From positions 11,063,178 to 11,127,177 of the forward strand of contig JAJKFL010000005.1 of NCBI GenBank assembly GCA_021186555.1: a stretch of 64,000 nucleotides of DNA, given 5' to 3'. Below the pieces are notes generated by a model. The model did not search any database. It saw only the letters and a list, made by a program, of their open reading frames with translations, and had not been told where the DNA came from. Origin of the DNA: Reticulitermes speratus. Its lineage: Eukaryota > Arthropoda > Insecta > Blattodea > Rhinotermitidae. The position numbers and the translations under genes were made by a program. Positions 45,212 through 57,770 of this stretch are shown one piece after another (positions within the stretch are counted from its first letter, which is position 1; every line of letters starts with the position of its first letter).

Positions 45212-45231
45212 CTAAAATATAGTAGTTACTA

Positions 45232-45474
45232 TAAAAGTAAAGTAAAGTTCACCCTAGAACAGGCCGTAAAGGCCCAGAGGGGAGTAGAGGTATAGCTCTA
45301 CTCTTTCTTTAACCTCGGCTCTAGTGAGGGTCGGTGGTCAAATCCAGGCCCTCGCCGCTTTACCCCCGGGAAAGTGACCCGGTACCCATTGTACAGGAGG
45401 CTGGGTAGGCCCCAAGGCCGGTCTGGACGGGTGCTGAAAATCTCGCCCCCACCGACTACGCTTTCCCCGCCCAC
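45232..45474 (-). mobile_element. SINE family A, nearly full length
   Basis: Exact 11-bp duplication AGTAGTTACTA at 45221-45231 and 45475-45485. Its left duplication overlaps the right duplication of the SINE at 45041, so this one landed at the edge of the earlier insertion. The tRNA-like head is mostly lost. Confidence 0.9.
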
Positions 45475-45752
45475 AGTAGTTACTACATGTACAACTTAAG
45501 TCTATAGTATTTTACTACATAAACATTGACAGTGAACACTACATTTTGCCCGCACTGTGTATTTATGTGTTCCTTATGTTTTTTTTTTTAGAATAAAACG
45601 GTGAATATTCTTTCAACAGCATAACCGATTGCTCTCTGTAGTTGAGGCATAACCTATCTTCTGTGAAGCAGACACAACATGTTTAAATGTTGTTTACATG
45701 AACATAAGAATGTAATGAGTTGAGCCTATAAACAAGCGGTAGTACAAAAGTC

Positions 45753-46037
45753 GTGGGCCGGGATAGCTCAGTCGGGATAGCGACTCGCTACGAGCTGGAC
45801 GGTCCGGGGATCGGGGGCGATGTATTCCGCACCCGTCCAGACCGGACCTGGGGCCTACCCAGCCTCCTATACAATAGGCACCGGCTCTCTTTTCCGGGGG
45901 TAAAGCGGCCGGGGCGTGGAGTTGACCACCCACCTTCATCTAGTGCCGAGGTTAAAGAAAGAGCAGAGCTATACATCCACTCCCCCTCTGAACCTTCATA
46001 GCCCGTTCTCGGGAGAACTTTACCTTTTACCTTTATG
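45753..46037 (+). mobile_element. SINE family A, full length
   Basis: The head GGGATAGCTCAGTCGG is a good A box. The B box has been deleted (GGGGATCGGGGGCG where GGGGTTCGAATCCC is expected). Body and 3' end are complete. Nine-base duplication ACAAAAGTC at 45744-45752 and 46038-46046. This copy is the best guide to the family length, about 285 bp. Confidence 0.9.
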
Positions 46038-46046
46038 ACAAAAGTC

Positions 46047-46865
46047 AGCTGGGGGTAGGTGAGCGTGTTTAGTCTGCAACAAACCATGATCTAGGCCTGC
46101 AGGCCTGTGTCCAGCCCAGCCCGGTTTCAATCGTTAATATTTACTTGTCTCAAAAAGCTGCTTATAGCTGTGGATGTTCGTCACTTTTTGTGTAACTTTC
46201 TGATACTTCGAGAAATACTTCTTCAAATAACCTAATACATTTGGGAATGTCTGAGAACACTTCTCTCAAAAACACCTTTCCTGGAATCTGTTTTTCTTTT
46301 GTGTCTTGTCTAAGCATATACTTCCAATAACAGACTTATCAGAAGAAATAAATACACAATGGTCTGGGGTCTTCTACTTCAGTTAGGAATAGTGTCTGAC
46401 TGCTATACTCGTACGTAAACGTAGGTTATGACAGGGGCGCAGAATTTGATGAAGGCTGTGTTTGAATGCATGTAAATACTGAAAGAAACAGGCACAGTGT
46501 CACGTCTTAATCACGAACTGAATTGGTGGGCTGTAGGATGCACAGTGCCCAGCAGGCAAATGTTATTATATTACCTTAAAGAGAATCGAAAAATTAGTGA
46601 CAGGAAAGGTGCCTGTCGACCAAGAAATCTTCGTACATTTTTAGGCTGCAACAGCTTTGAAGTTGCGCAAGATAGTCTCAAACAGTAGACTAAACACGAG
46701 CCAATAGAAGCATGTTTAGGCCTATACGTGTGTCTAAATGTTGCAACACTTGAAACCTTTTGTGTGCTATTGGAAATTTCCTATTGGATTAGAAAACGCA
46801 TGTAGCTACGTATTCTTTAAGCACTCAAGATATTACGAATTATGTATAGGTAAAGGCTGATCCAG
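46047..46865. other. unannotated sequence
   Basis: Nothing recognised. Confidence 0.5.
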
Positions 46866-47110
46866 GTGGCCGCGCGATCTGAGGAGTGGGTCTGCGGCCG
46901 TTCGCTTGCTGGGATTGTGGGTTCGAATCCCGCCCTGGACATGGATGTCTGTCTCTTGTGAGTGTTCTAAGTACTCAGGTACAGGTCTCTGCGTCGGGCT
47001 GATCACTCGTCCAGAGGAGTCCTACCGAGTGTGGTGTGTCTAATTGAGTACGATCGTGAAGCCTCGGTAATGAGGAGGCCCTGGCCCATAAGGGGTTCTT
47101 GCACCAGTAG
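46866..47110 (+). mobile_element. SINE family L (tRNA-Leu-like), full length
   Basis: Head GGTGGCCGCGCGATCTGAGG and B box GGGTTCGAATCCCGCC, body GGATGTCTGTCTCTTGTGAG, and a short A-rich end. It abuts a minus-strand family A SINE and may have inserted in that SINE's 3' tail. Confidence 0.85.
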
Positions 47111-47114
47111 AAAA

Positions 47115-47410
47115 AATGTAAAGATAAAGGTCACCTCGTAACAGTCGATGCAAGCACAAGGAGGGATTAGCGATATAGCTATACCCATGTCTAACCTCGG
47201 TTCTACATTGGGGGGTGAATGGTCAAGGCCACGCGCCGGCCGCTTTCCTCCTTGGAAACGATATTCGGCACCAAACTTACATGAGGCTGCGTGGGCCCCA
47301 GAGCCGGTCTGGACTAGTGTGAAAAATCTTTTGCCCCCACCTGGGTTCGAATCTCGAACCGTCCAACCCGTAGCGAGTCGCTACACCGACTACGCTAACC
47401 TGGCTCCCAC
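47115..47410 (-). mobile_element. SINE family A, divergent but full length
   Basis: Reversed, it starts GTGGGAGCCAGGTTAGCGTAG (A-box region), has GGTTCGAATCC-like GAGATTCGAACCC in reverse, and keeps the middle. The 3' part is more divergent (GGAGGGATTAGCGATATAGC). Confidence 0.8.
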
Positions 47411-48867
47411 GAGCTACATAAGAATTCAAAATATTCTGCAGCGTGCCAAGGAAAACAATGGCGAAGCCATTCTGTGCACAGCCTTACACTTCCTCTTGCC
47501 ACAGCAGATAATACTGAAGACACCTCAGTGTAAGGACACTGAATTTCAAGGCCGGTCGCATTACACTGTGCCTAGTGATACTGTAGCAGCAGTCGAGTTT
47601 CCAATACGAAACGCGGAGTCCCTGCTTGCGCCGCGATAAGGAATTAGAGTCGGTCCCTCTTCTGACGAAGGGACGACACGGACACTCAACCGGAAAATCG
47701 TTGCTCGAGGAGATCCAGGGAATAATTGTGACATTCCTGCGTGCGTGCTGTCTGTGTGTCGCACACCCGTCTGCTCTAAGGAATCACGACTTTTCAGTTT
47801 GTAAATTGTTTGGGCTTCGAGTGTTTTTTGTTTGTTTCTGGTTGCGTTCAGTGGCGTGTACCTGCATTTTGATATCGTTGCCCATCTACAAGCAAGTACA
47901 AGGTGTGACTGTTAAACCGTGGGAATAAACAAGATCCGAGTCATGTGTTACGTCTGGAAATAATTTGAATTTTGTAAACAATTTACTTTATCTTGGAGTT
48001 GAAAAATGAAAAATAATTAAAAAAATAACACAAAAAGTGGCGAAAACACAGGATTAGGCTTAACACGAGTCAAACAGTCATTGAGGTACACACCAATATT
48101 GTGTCAAAGCTTTTAAACCCTTAAAAATGTTAAGATAATTTGACTTATGTACGTATATCCCACTATACTTTTAACCATCACGTTATTTGATAATAGGCTC
48201 TGAGGATGATATATTAAAAGAACTTTGAAACATAATAATAAAATATATTAAGTGCTTAAAGGACGTTTGTTGTGATGCAACTGAGCCAAATGGAGTTCAT
48301 GTTTTTAGAAAGCAAAGTGGACGAATACTGTAGCAACGAAAGTACAGTTTCGTGAAACATTTTTATTCTACTATAATTACTTGAATAAAAGATGAGGCAT
48401 GTGACATAACAATGTAGTTTGTGTTTTCTTTCCCGTCAACTTTCATTCGACTAACGGAATTTTATGAAATGTTTTACGAGCATAAATAACTTATTATGCC
48501 ATTAGTGTCTAGCCCAAAGCGCATTTTTAAATTCTGTAGGCTTGTGACACTGGTAGCCTTAAACACTCGTGCTTTATAGGCCTAATTCCATGCAGTGGGT
48601 AGAATATTTGTTTATGTTATTGGCTATATTTCATATGAGATTGTGAAATGATGTATTGGTATCATAAGAGATTTTAGAAAAATACACAGACTTTGTAAAT
48701 TTGACTTGTTTGTAGAATCTAAAAGCCATGTTCTTAGCAAGAAATCTATAGGCTATTTATCGGTTCGATCGCTGTAACCAATTAACTGCTGGAGCTAGGC
48801 ATTTTAAATTTGGTGTGGCGGTAGAACATGCCTGTACCGCCGTATTTACATAGAAGTAAACTTGCCC
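47411..48867. other. unannotated sequence
   Basis: Nothing recognised. Confidence 0.5.
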
Positions 48868-49065
48868 ATGTTCACACCATGAAGGCATGCAAGGGGAGTG
48901 GAGAAACAACGCTACTCGTTCTTCGCCTTAGCACATTGATGGAGGTAAGTGGACAACTACATGCCTCTGCCGCATTACTCCTGTGAAAGAACCCCGTTAC
49001 CCGTTGAATAGGAGGCTGCGTGGGCCTCAAAGCCGGTGTGGACGTTTCGGAGTAGACTGCATACC
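48868..49065 (-). mobile_element. SINE family A, diverged fragment
   Basis: Minus-strand copy from the GCCTTCATGG 3' part to CACACCGGCTTTGAGG; the head is missing. Confidence 0.7.
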
Positions 49066-51097
49066 AAGTATTTTTGTAACTCAGCAATCACAAATATGAC
49101 AAGCCTGTGAATTTTTGAGGTCATATCTGATATTTTGTGCCAAGTTCTTTTAAACAAATTAATGAAACTGGAGCTTATTTTATAAGTCGTTATAAATCTC
49201 ACAAAGGCCTGTTAAAGGGGCTGACTAGGCTAGAGGTAACAGTTCAATATCAATGCAAGTTCTTGCCAATAGAAGGATTGTTATCGGCCTACTGCTAGTA
49301 TTGTCACTACTACTGCTGCTATAATTACGTCTACTGATAATGGTGATAACAATAGTGACAGTAGCAATAAAATAAACACATTCACACAAAATAAGCACAT
49401 TCAAATTTAAACTAAATATAGAATTCGTGCAGCCGGATTTATCTTGTTTAAATTTTATGAAAAAAGTACCCTGAAAAATGGCCTATTACCATAAGCAATT
49501 TTACGATTCTAGATTTTGTCGTACACACCTCACAAGTCAGTGCGTCCTTCGTGTCTTTGTTACTGATTGCAGTATATTTAAAATTAAGGGCTTTGGAGTG
49601 GCCCCCATTGGCATAACGTTCTATTAGATTTTGTATAAATCTGTCTATTTTTTTAAATTTTAAAGAGGATGAATACATAAAAACAGCATATTTTTCTTAT
49701 AATCATATTTTTCCCATAAGGGAGAAAAGTGGGCTAAAAATACTAGTTGTGTAAGTCCGTGGTGAAATTGTGCTTGTGTTATGGTCTTATGGTTTTATGT
49801 TGAGAACATTTTACCAAATATCACAAAAAGTGCCACAGACACGTGCTTTATACTCAAATTTGTGCTGGTCTTGAAGCCATAACAGCACAAAATCGGATTA
49901 CAAAAATGTTACACAATAGTACCTTTACATTAAGCAAAAGACGTTATGAAAACAATTTAATTCTCGAAAGCTTCCGATTTTGAGAAAAAAGTGACCCATT
50001 TACATTGTCCTTCAGATGGGCTATGAAAATTAGACCTTGTATTTTTCGGCCATTTCTTCTTGTAAAGTCGATTGCAAACTTTCGACACTGTAGAGGTGCG
50101 CGCGGTCGTCTTGCAATAACACTGCATTCCATAACCGACTAAGTAAACCGACAAATAACTAACGACCGTACGTTTAAAAAGGCAGAAATTTTAACTAGTC
50201 AAGAAATACCCGCATTACATGGCGCAAATAATGTATTGTCATTTTGAAACAGACCGTCCCAAGTCCTTACTCTGGGGCAGAATAATTTCGTTTACGACTT
50301 ATCAATCCGTTTTTAAAAACCCATTTTAAAATTATGCTCCCTTCCACGTCTAGATCCTACTAGTTTTTTCTTCCCTTCTGGGACTCCGTCTAACTTGTAT
50401 AAGCATTTTTAAGCTTTTCCATATGCGAGAATTACGTTACACAAGGACATACATATATTCTAATATACATAAAACATACAACACATTTCAACTTTCGTAA
50501 TTCCTTATTTTGACAGGAAATTCAATACAATAATACGAGTAAACCGGATATTGATGTTTGGACTGGATTTAGCTGGCTCACAGTAAGCCCCCACGTTACA
50601 GTATTGTAAAAGCAGTGATAAAAATACAGGTTTCATAAATAAAAAACTATTTTGACCAACTGATAGTTCGAGTATAAAAATTTCAAGGCCGAGTCACTTA
50701 GATAGCAAATCGGTTATTGTATCAGTCAAGTCGCTCTTAATATTCAAGGCACGGTGGCTCCACTCGCCATATGAAATAAACCGCCACTGTTTCTGTCGAG
50801 TGTGAGAACGCGCTTCAAGTGGAAATGACTGAGCGATACGGGGCCAGATCGGATGGAACGCTGAAATGTGTAACAATGCGCCTTAACAGGCCATGACATC
50901 CCCACCTGAAGTCGGCGCGTTGCACCTTCCCGTTGCAACACTTGTGTCAGACGGACGGCATAAATCCACACCCAAACACAAAAGAAGGCTATCTAATTTC
51001 TTGTTTTCTTACAGGCAGTCCACTACAAATACCCCTTACGAGATCACACTGAATGGTCTGAATTAAGCTCCGGTTTCTTTCTCGTACGTGTTAGAGC
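49066..51097. other. unannotated sequence
   Basis: Nothing recognised. Confidence 0.5.
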
Positions 51098-51480
51098 ACG
51101 GATTAGCCGCTACGGGCTGGACAACGGCGAAAAATTTGAAATCTTCGCTATTCTGGAATGTTACGCAGCGTTGATTGGTAGTTAGTTACAGACGTTTCGG
51201 GACAACCTATCGGTTCCATTTTAAAGGGCCATACAGTCGAAGAATTTATTCTATTCTCGGCAGGAGCAAGAGTTGAATCTCTTTTCCACATTGTCTACAC
51301 CACCTCTGAGACCTACCAAATGGGAATAAGGGGCTTTTTCCCCCAAGGTAAAGCGGCCAAAGCATGAAGTTAAGCACTCACTCCCATCTAGTGTACAGGT
51401 TAAGAATGTGTGGAGCCATACATCTACCTTCGCTCTTCTACATGCCGCATGGCGCGCATACGGCAAATGAGCTTTATCTT
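51098..51480 (+). mobile_element. diverged SINE family A copy split by a family C half-fold-back
   Basis: GATTAGCCGCTACGGGCTGG (head) is separated from GGTAAAGCGGCC…GAAGTTAAGCACTCAC…CATGGCGCGC (body and end) by a segment at about 51139-51280 with the GGAATGTTACG…GACGTTTCGGGACAACC sequence of the family C pLTR. Confidence 0.55.
51139..51240. mobile_element. family C Penelope-like pLTR, half copy
   Basis: ATCTTCGCTATTCTGGAATG then GACGTTTCGGGACAACCTAT match the left arm of the 32.74-kb fold-back; no mirrored arm is seen. Confidence 0.5.
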
Positions 51481-52952
51481 CGGTAGGGGTATCAACCCCA
51501 GCAGCATGGTCATAGATTTTCGTAATCATAAAGTCGAACCTGAGTCTAATCATTACGTCACGAAGGCTTATGAGATAAAGGAAGCAAAGCTCGATTTTCA
51601 ACACATTTCAGATCATAGCTTAAGGTGGAATGACTCTTTGGATATTATTTATTGAAAATCTGAAATTCACTCGGTACGTGTCCGAGCTTAGGTAAAACAC
51701 AGTTATAGAATCCTTTCCTTATGACAGGTTGGATAAAGCGTATTGTTATCAGCACGGACAGAAGCGGTCAAGACATATGAATCTTACAATAAAACCCACC
51801 AAATTTTGCTGGGAGATATGCCATGCTCCTTTCCGGTAAAGTCTGTCCTGGAACTCTTACAAATATTAGAGCCTCAAAACCAAAACATGTGCTTGAATTT
51901 GGCGACGTGTCTGCTTCTAGAACGACAGAATTTACATATGGATAAAAATTGATCTGCTTTAAGCATCGGTTTTACACCTATGTTAATTTTACAATATTAG
52001 GTATGATTTCTTAGTAACTGTACTCCATTAACTGTATAAACGCCCATACCAGTTATGCACAAGTATAGAGGCCAAATTCACTATAAATATTTGCATTAAA
52101 ATTGTGTTTCATGTAAGTCTGGTGTCTGGCTAAAGTTTAGGTACTGTACATTTTTGGATTCCTTGTAAATCAAAAGGATAACTTGGACGCTATAATGAGA
52201 GCCGAAGACTGGGAAATATGTTAGATGACAAATTTTGTGGGCATATTTATTTTACTAGTGATGTTTTGTTATTAAGTTAACATGTAAATGCTGTAGGCGA
52301 CACGGTGTGACATGCAGCCTACATTTTAGAGGCACACACATCTGATACCGAAGTCGTTTCCCTTCTTTCAGTAGAGTAGGCCCGTAATTACAGCAAGCCA
52401 TCAGAAGCTTTCAAGTGAATGAAAGTTGAGGGTAGTAATATTTAGTTAATTATTTATTACACTCGTACGAATAATGTATAGGTCCAATATCATAATCGAA
52501 CAACAAATTCTACCAAACTTAGTTTAACCTTAAACACCTGAACTTACAATTATCCACAACAAACCTGATTCAAAAATGTCGGAAGAAGTTTAGCGTATCT
52601 AATTTTATGTAGTTTAAACTTAAGCGCGTTTATTTACACACGAAGAAACAAATGTTGTCGTTCGAATTCCTTTTGCACAAACGCCAAAATGTCTGTTAGG
52701 ATCTGAAACACTGCCCTATCTTTGGCCTAGCAAGAGGCATAAATGAACATGTAATATTATTCATTGCCAACACTGTAAGCCCATCTGAAGCAATTTCTCA
52801 GATCATGTGATTAGTCTGACATATAATTCTAGTCACCGGGCTTCCCCCCCCCCCCCCCCCACTTAATTCAATTGCAGAATTGACATCCTGTGTGAAGAAA
52901 TCTGTTATACGAGATTTGCATTTCTTACAGCGGTGCCGATGGAGATTCAAGA
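51481..52952. other. unannotated sequence
   Basis: Nothing recognised, except a C-tract of about 18 at 52844-52860. Confidence 0.5.
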
Positions 52953-53100
52953 CTTCCGGAATGTTGCGCCGTATCGACTCAACAATAGTTACCGACGATT
53001 CGGAGGAGCGTACTGCCTCATTCTTCAGGGTTAAACAATATTCTTTATGTATATAAAGGAAGCAGGCTCGTCCGAAACGTAGGTAAGTATTTGCCAGTCT
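52953..53100. mobile_element. Penelope-like fold-back (family C pLTR), inverted pair
   Basis: GGAATGTTGCGCCGTATCG starts the left arm. The two arms carry mirrored GTTACCGACGATTCGGAGG and CGTCCGAAACGTAGGTAAGT. A 3' extension on the minus strand (to about 53190) translates to F-L-V-F-W-G-T-T-Q-C-R-L-A-N-T-Y, a string I recognise as widespread in insect repeat translations; it is not a gene. Confidence 0.55.
52988..53032 (-). ncRNA. hammerhead-like motif, family C, decayed
   Basis: The minus strand has CUGAAGA, GAGG/CCUC as helix II, then GAAUCG where GAAACG is expected and GGUAAC at the end. The A-to-U change in the second box probably inactivates it. Confidence 0.45.
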
Positions 53101-53284
53101 ACACTGCGTAGTACCCCAAAACACTAGAAAACTCCACGTCTGTGGTCTTCTAAATAAAAGCACACGATAAACTGTAAAGCAGCGCGTTACGCTACGTCGA
53201 GGAAGCAATACACGACCCCAGTATTACAAATTGAAACAGAGAGAGGAAAAACCACGAAGGAAAATACTGTTGGGTGAAGCTATC

Positions 53285-53530
53285 CCTATACAGGGCTGGA
53301 CAGGCCCTTAGGGATTCAAGAGGTTCAGGCGCCCATAACTTCTAGACAGTCGGCATATTAAGTTGGAAGGTGGTCAGCCTTAGGCACCGGCCGCTTTTAC
53401 CCCCCAGGAGATACACTAGGACTCATTTCTGTTAGAGGCTGAGTCGACCCCAGGGTCATAGTGCAGCCGGAGGGATTAAGCCAATCCCTATTGAACCCGC
53501 TTGTAGCGCAGTGCCTCAACCAACTGTTTA
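53285..53530 (-). mobile_element. SINE family C, second copy
   Basis: On the minus strand it begins CAGTTGGTTGAGGCACTGCG and matches the 32.4-kb copy through GGGTCGACTCAGCCTC and the GGGGGGTAAAAGCGGCC region. Confidence 0.8.
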
Positions 53531-53534
53531 GTTT

Positions 53535-54099
53535 TCAGCTCTAAGTATTAATAAATACGCTGGAAGGTCATTAACATTTTGAAACTTGCTGTTCCTCTAT
53601 ATACCGTTTAGAAATTCAGATCCTGTCTCATAGCAAAACATACTGCGTCTGCAGCGCAGAGAACTATAATTAACGTTTAGGGAAATACGCAATCGATATT
53701 TATCCTGACAGCCTTACAAAACCCACAGGTCTAAATGCAATCTATGAGCCAAATTGCCGACACGTTAACTTCATGGTACATAACCGATAGACTGCTAACG
53801 TGATTATTTTTAGGACCAATCAATTTATCTTTACAAAGGGAAAGCAACTGGTTTGTAATTTCAAGAAAACACACGTTTTAACATTGTTGTTGCTAATCTC
53901 AATTTAAGAGACGGAGGCGTAGTTGGAATTATGTAGAATAGCCCTAATATTAAAGAAACAGTTTACAGTGTAAAGGGGTGGTCATTTGGGCTAAACTGGT
54001 TTGTGATTATGTCCAATCACGTTACAGGCGTGTTATGAAAATTCTGGTTCCATTAACGTACGAAATTTCTTGCTCTAAGATTACTCTGTGCCGATCCCA
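53535..54099. other. unannotated sequence
   Basis: Nothing recognised. Confidence 0.5.
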
Positions 54100-54350
54100 G
54101 TGACCACGCGGTCTAAGGCGTGGGTCTACGGCCGCTCGTTTGCTGGGATTGCGGGTTTGAATCCCGCCGGAGGCATGGATGTCTGTCTCTTATGAGTGTT
54201 GTGTATTGTCAGGTAGAGGTCTCTGCGACGAGCTGATCACTCATCCAGAGGAGTCCTACCGAGTGTAGTGTGTCTGAGTGTGATCGTAAAGCCTCGAAAA
54301 CGAGGAAGCCCTGACCCACTAGGGGCTGTTGCGCCATTGGAAAAAAAAAG
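54100..54350 (+). mobile_element. SINE family L, full length with A-tail
   Basis: ACCACGCGGTCTAAGGCGTG head, B-box-like GCGGGTTTGAATCCCGCC, the shared body, and a nine-base A tail at about 54341-54349. GATCCC before (about 54094) and after the tail may be a short target duplication. Confidence 0.9.
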
Positions 54351-54470
54351 ATCCCTCTGTAGGCATACCATGGTACCATGTGGTGATTGCTATTATTATC
54401 AGGGGTGTCATCATTATCAGAATCATAATCATCACGATCATCGCTCTTTTTATTGATACCCTATATTTTT

Positions 54471-54546
54471 GTTGTTGTTATTGTTGATGATGTTACTGCT
54501 GCTGTTGCTGTTCGTGGTGGTAGTAGTAGTAGCAGCAGTAGTAGTT
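54471..54546. repeat. GTT/GTA/GCA-type trinucleotide-rich run
   Basis: Imperfect TTG, CTG and GTA/GCA triplets. Confidence 0.85.
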
Positions 54547-55821
54547 CTAGTAATATTCAATGTCATCGAAGTAGTTGGATTTTGTAACAAATCAAGGTAA
54601 CTTCAAAATTGACAAAAAAACCTTTTTAAGGCATTTTCCTCAAAATTTGAGCATCACACACGCGTTCTTTATATTCAGCAATAGGGTATAAAGTGACAGA
54701 TGTTAAATTTCACTAAGCTGCTTTTTCTTGCGAAAACTCCAAACAACGCATTACATGTTACGTATCTTCACAGGTTGTGGTGTGTTGCCAAAATTCTGTC
54801 AGGAAGAGGTTAGACCTATTTTTTAGGCCTGCTTACTGTCAGAGATTGTTGTTGTGGACCAACTGCTTATTATTGCACAATAATATACACTTTGATTATC
54901 ATATCACAGAGTTTTGTGTGAATATTTCAATTCGATTTCGTTCGAAAGTCAAAACGCTCCTACATAACCTTTCCTCTGCACTTTGTTGTGTAATGAAAGA
55001 TCTGGTGCATCAAGATGGCTGCGGATTGCTGATTTAAGAACTCTTTTAAAAAATGTAAGTTTAGTCGTGCCTACAATTTTCAGGACTTTGCCTCTAACTA
55101 TTTCGTCCCTGGCAAGTGTCGACACAGTCCACCCCAGACCTCCCGGCAGACGGACAGCACGTGCAGCGCGCGGCCATTACAGAGGGCGTTGCTGCTTGTT
55201 GTTCGTTCCGACTTGGCTTCGTTTAGATTGTCCTTTGTTCAGGATTGTCTCCTTAGGCCACTCGGCGGCGTGGCTTTATGCCACATCAAAATGATCCAGC
55301 AGCCCCAAGTAATGGGCCGGTTTAAACCTCTCAAGCATGTTATAACGCTACGTCTTTGTCGACCTATCGCTTACGTCAACGTCCGTAAACTGCAGTTTGC
55401 CGAAAGCTTGTTTGCATGTTCCGTAAGATTATCACAAGTATTAGCGACTACTTCCCCCATCACATTTCAAGCACTGGTCTTGGTAATGCACATGCAGTGT
55501 GCCTTCTGAGTAGAGGGAAATAAATTTTTAAATATTCTTTAGTTTCGAAGGGTTTTCGCAGGCTGAATAGAATTAAATATGTATTCCTACGTAATACCTA
55601 TTTTGGAAATGAGTTTTCACCTTTCCCTGTGGTCTTAAGACAATGTCATGTTGCGAGTGGTTGGTATTCCTGCTTCGTATTCGACAGGTCTCGGATTATA
55701 ATTTAGGCCTAGATTCCATTTGTCATGAGTAAGGCGTTTTATGCTTTTCCTCAGCCCACCATATAACTGCTGAGGTTTTAGGGTACGTACCGCTTTTAAA
55801 ATAAGTAAGTACTCCCTACTC
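54547..55821. other. unannotated sequence, slightly GC-rich near 55.1-55.4 kb
   Basis: The 55100-55400 stretch is GC-richer than its surroundings, with GCACGTGCAGCGCGCGGCC near 55158. The open frames over it have no family resemblance. It may be unannotated host sequence, but I cannot support a gene. Confidence 0.4.
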
Positions 55822-56020
55822 GACAGCCCTGGGGCCCACCCAGCCTCCTATACAATGGGTACCGGGTCTCTTTCCCGGGGGTAAAGCGGCCGGGGCGTGG
55901 AGTTGACCACCCACCCTCATCTAGTGCCAGGGTTAAAGAAAGAGTTGAGCTATACCTATATTCCCCCTCTGGCCTTCATGGCCTGTTCTAGGGAGACCTT
56001 TACCTTTACCTTTTACTCCT
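55822..56020 (+). mobile_element. SINE family A, 5'-truncated, well preserved
   Basis: Starts at CAGCCCTGGGGCCCACCC and runs to CTTTACCTTTACCTTTTACTCC with few differences from the family body. Confidence 0.85.
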
Positions 56021-56939
56021 TATTTGAATACCACCACGTTTTCTTCCAATAATTCTTCTAAACCATCCTAACGGTCACATGAAATACGATATAATAATTA
56101 CGAATGATGAATCCGAAAGGCTGCGTAATGAACGACTGGGCCTATTTTAAGTTATCATCTCAACATTCGCTTTGAGTGATAAAAGGCTTAGGATGAGCGT
56201 TACCTTGCCATAATTGCAGTTACCTCTGGAAGACGGGTTACATCATCCTATATCGTGTAGCATTCATTAAATGAACCCTGTGGATGATGCACTAACACAA
56301 AGCTACGGCAAGCAGAAGAAATTACTGAGCGGTTCACCAATTCAGTCAAAATTTATTGAAATGACTGTCTTCCAGTACGCGGTGACACGGACACAAACGA
56401 CGGCTTTAGAAAAGAGGAGGTCTAACATAGTGAATGTTAGAAATCACTGTTACACTGCAGTCGCTTGTACCGTGGAATTTAGGCCTACTTTGTGGAACAG
56501 CAACGTGGTAGACACAATGGGGGAAAGGAGGATAATGGAAAATTAAGGTAAATCTCACAGGAAGTGGTTTCGACTAGCTTAGTTCCGAGTCAGTCGCAAG
56601 AGTTTTTGTCGGTAGTGATGAATTTCTCGGCTCTGCTACCACGTCACTAGTTATTATACTATTTTGTATGCAAAAGACTGCGAAGATACGCTTAATGAAG
56701 ATTGCGTAAGCAGCTTATCTAAGATAATCATCTCATTTATAAAAATATAGCGAGAAGCTCTGTTTGAAAACCTTATATTTTTATTAATTATAAAATAATT
56801 AATATTCCTATCTACATATGATAAAGACAAAGACCAGCGACCTTTTGAGGTTCTAATATTGGAATGTCAAAATACTGATGATAGCTGTAAGTTATTATGT
56901 TTCGTTTGACACGTAGTATTCTAGGACCAAAACATTCTG
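56021..56939. other. unannotated sequence
   Basis: Nothing recognised. Confidence 0.5.
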
Positions 56940-57420
56940 CCCTCAGTTACACATTGCACTATCTGCTCGCAATTGCACATTACAATATCTGCTCTCAATT
57001 ATACATTACATTATCTGCTCTCAGTTAAGCATTACAATATTTGCTCTCAGTTATGCGTTACAATATCTGCTCACAGTTATGATTACAATATTTGCTCTAA
57101 GTTACACATTACACTTTCTGCTCGCAATTGCACATATACAATATCTGCTCTCGATTAATACATTATCAATATCTGCTCTCAGTTATGCTTACAATATTTG
57201 CTCTAAGTTACACATTACACTTTCTGCTCGCAATTGCACATTACAATATCTGCTCTCGATATATACATTACAATATCTGCTCTCAGTTATGCGTTTACAA
57301 TATTTACTCTAAGTTACACATTACACTTTCTGCTCGCAATTGCACATTACAATATCTGCTCTCACTTATGCTTTATAATACCTGCTCTCAGTTATTTATT
57401 ACACTATCTGCTACTTTAAA
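56940..57420. repeat. ~26-bp tandem array with a 106-bp higher order
   Basis: About eighteen units of the type ACAATATCTGCTCTCAGTTA plus six bases. Four-unit blocks (ACAATATTT…, then ACACTTTCTGCTCGCAATTG…) recur at 57085, 57191 and 57297, exactly 106 bp apart. Open frames in several phases across it are by-products. Confidence 0.9.
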
Positions 57421-57509
57421 TGTTTCTAAGAATATCTGATACTTACTTTTACTCTTTTGACACTTTAATTGCAAAGGCTTATGTGTGTCATATCCTCACG
57501 TAAATGAAA

Positions 57510-57770
57510 AAAGGTAAAGTTGTCCCTCTCCACGCCAAGAAGGCATACAGGTTGTAGAAATATAAAACTCCAATTATTCTTAACTTCGGCACTAAACAGT
57601 GGTCAACTTCACGCCCCGGCCACTTAATCCCCGAGAAAGAGCCCCGGAACCCATTGCATAAGGGACTGGGTGGGCCCCCACAGCTGGTCTGAATGGTTTT
57701 GGAAAAGAGAAAATATCTTGCCCCTGCCGGAATTTGAACTCCGGAATCCCAGCCCTTAGTTAGTCTCTAT
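57510..57770 (-). mobile_element. SINE family A, diverged, nearly full length
   Basis: Minus-strand copy; B-box-like GGAGTTCAAATTCCGG at 57732-57747 (reversed), body and CTTTACC end recognisable. Confidence 0.75.

Noticed and set aside
52798..53208. 136-codon minus-strand frame as a gene
   Set aside because: It overlies a Penelope-like fold-back and a G-tract; the recognisable peptide string is a known repeat translation.
55000..55510. Possible host exon in the GC-richer stretch
   Set aside because: Three overlapping frames are open, none with recognisable domains or clear splice sites; insufficient evidence.
57079..57439. Overlapping plus-strand open frames in several phases
   Set aside because: By-products of the 26-bp array.
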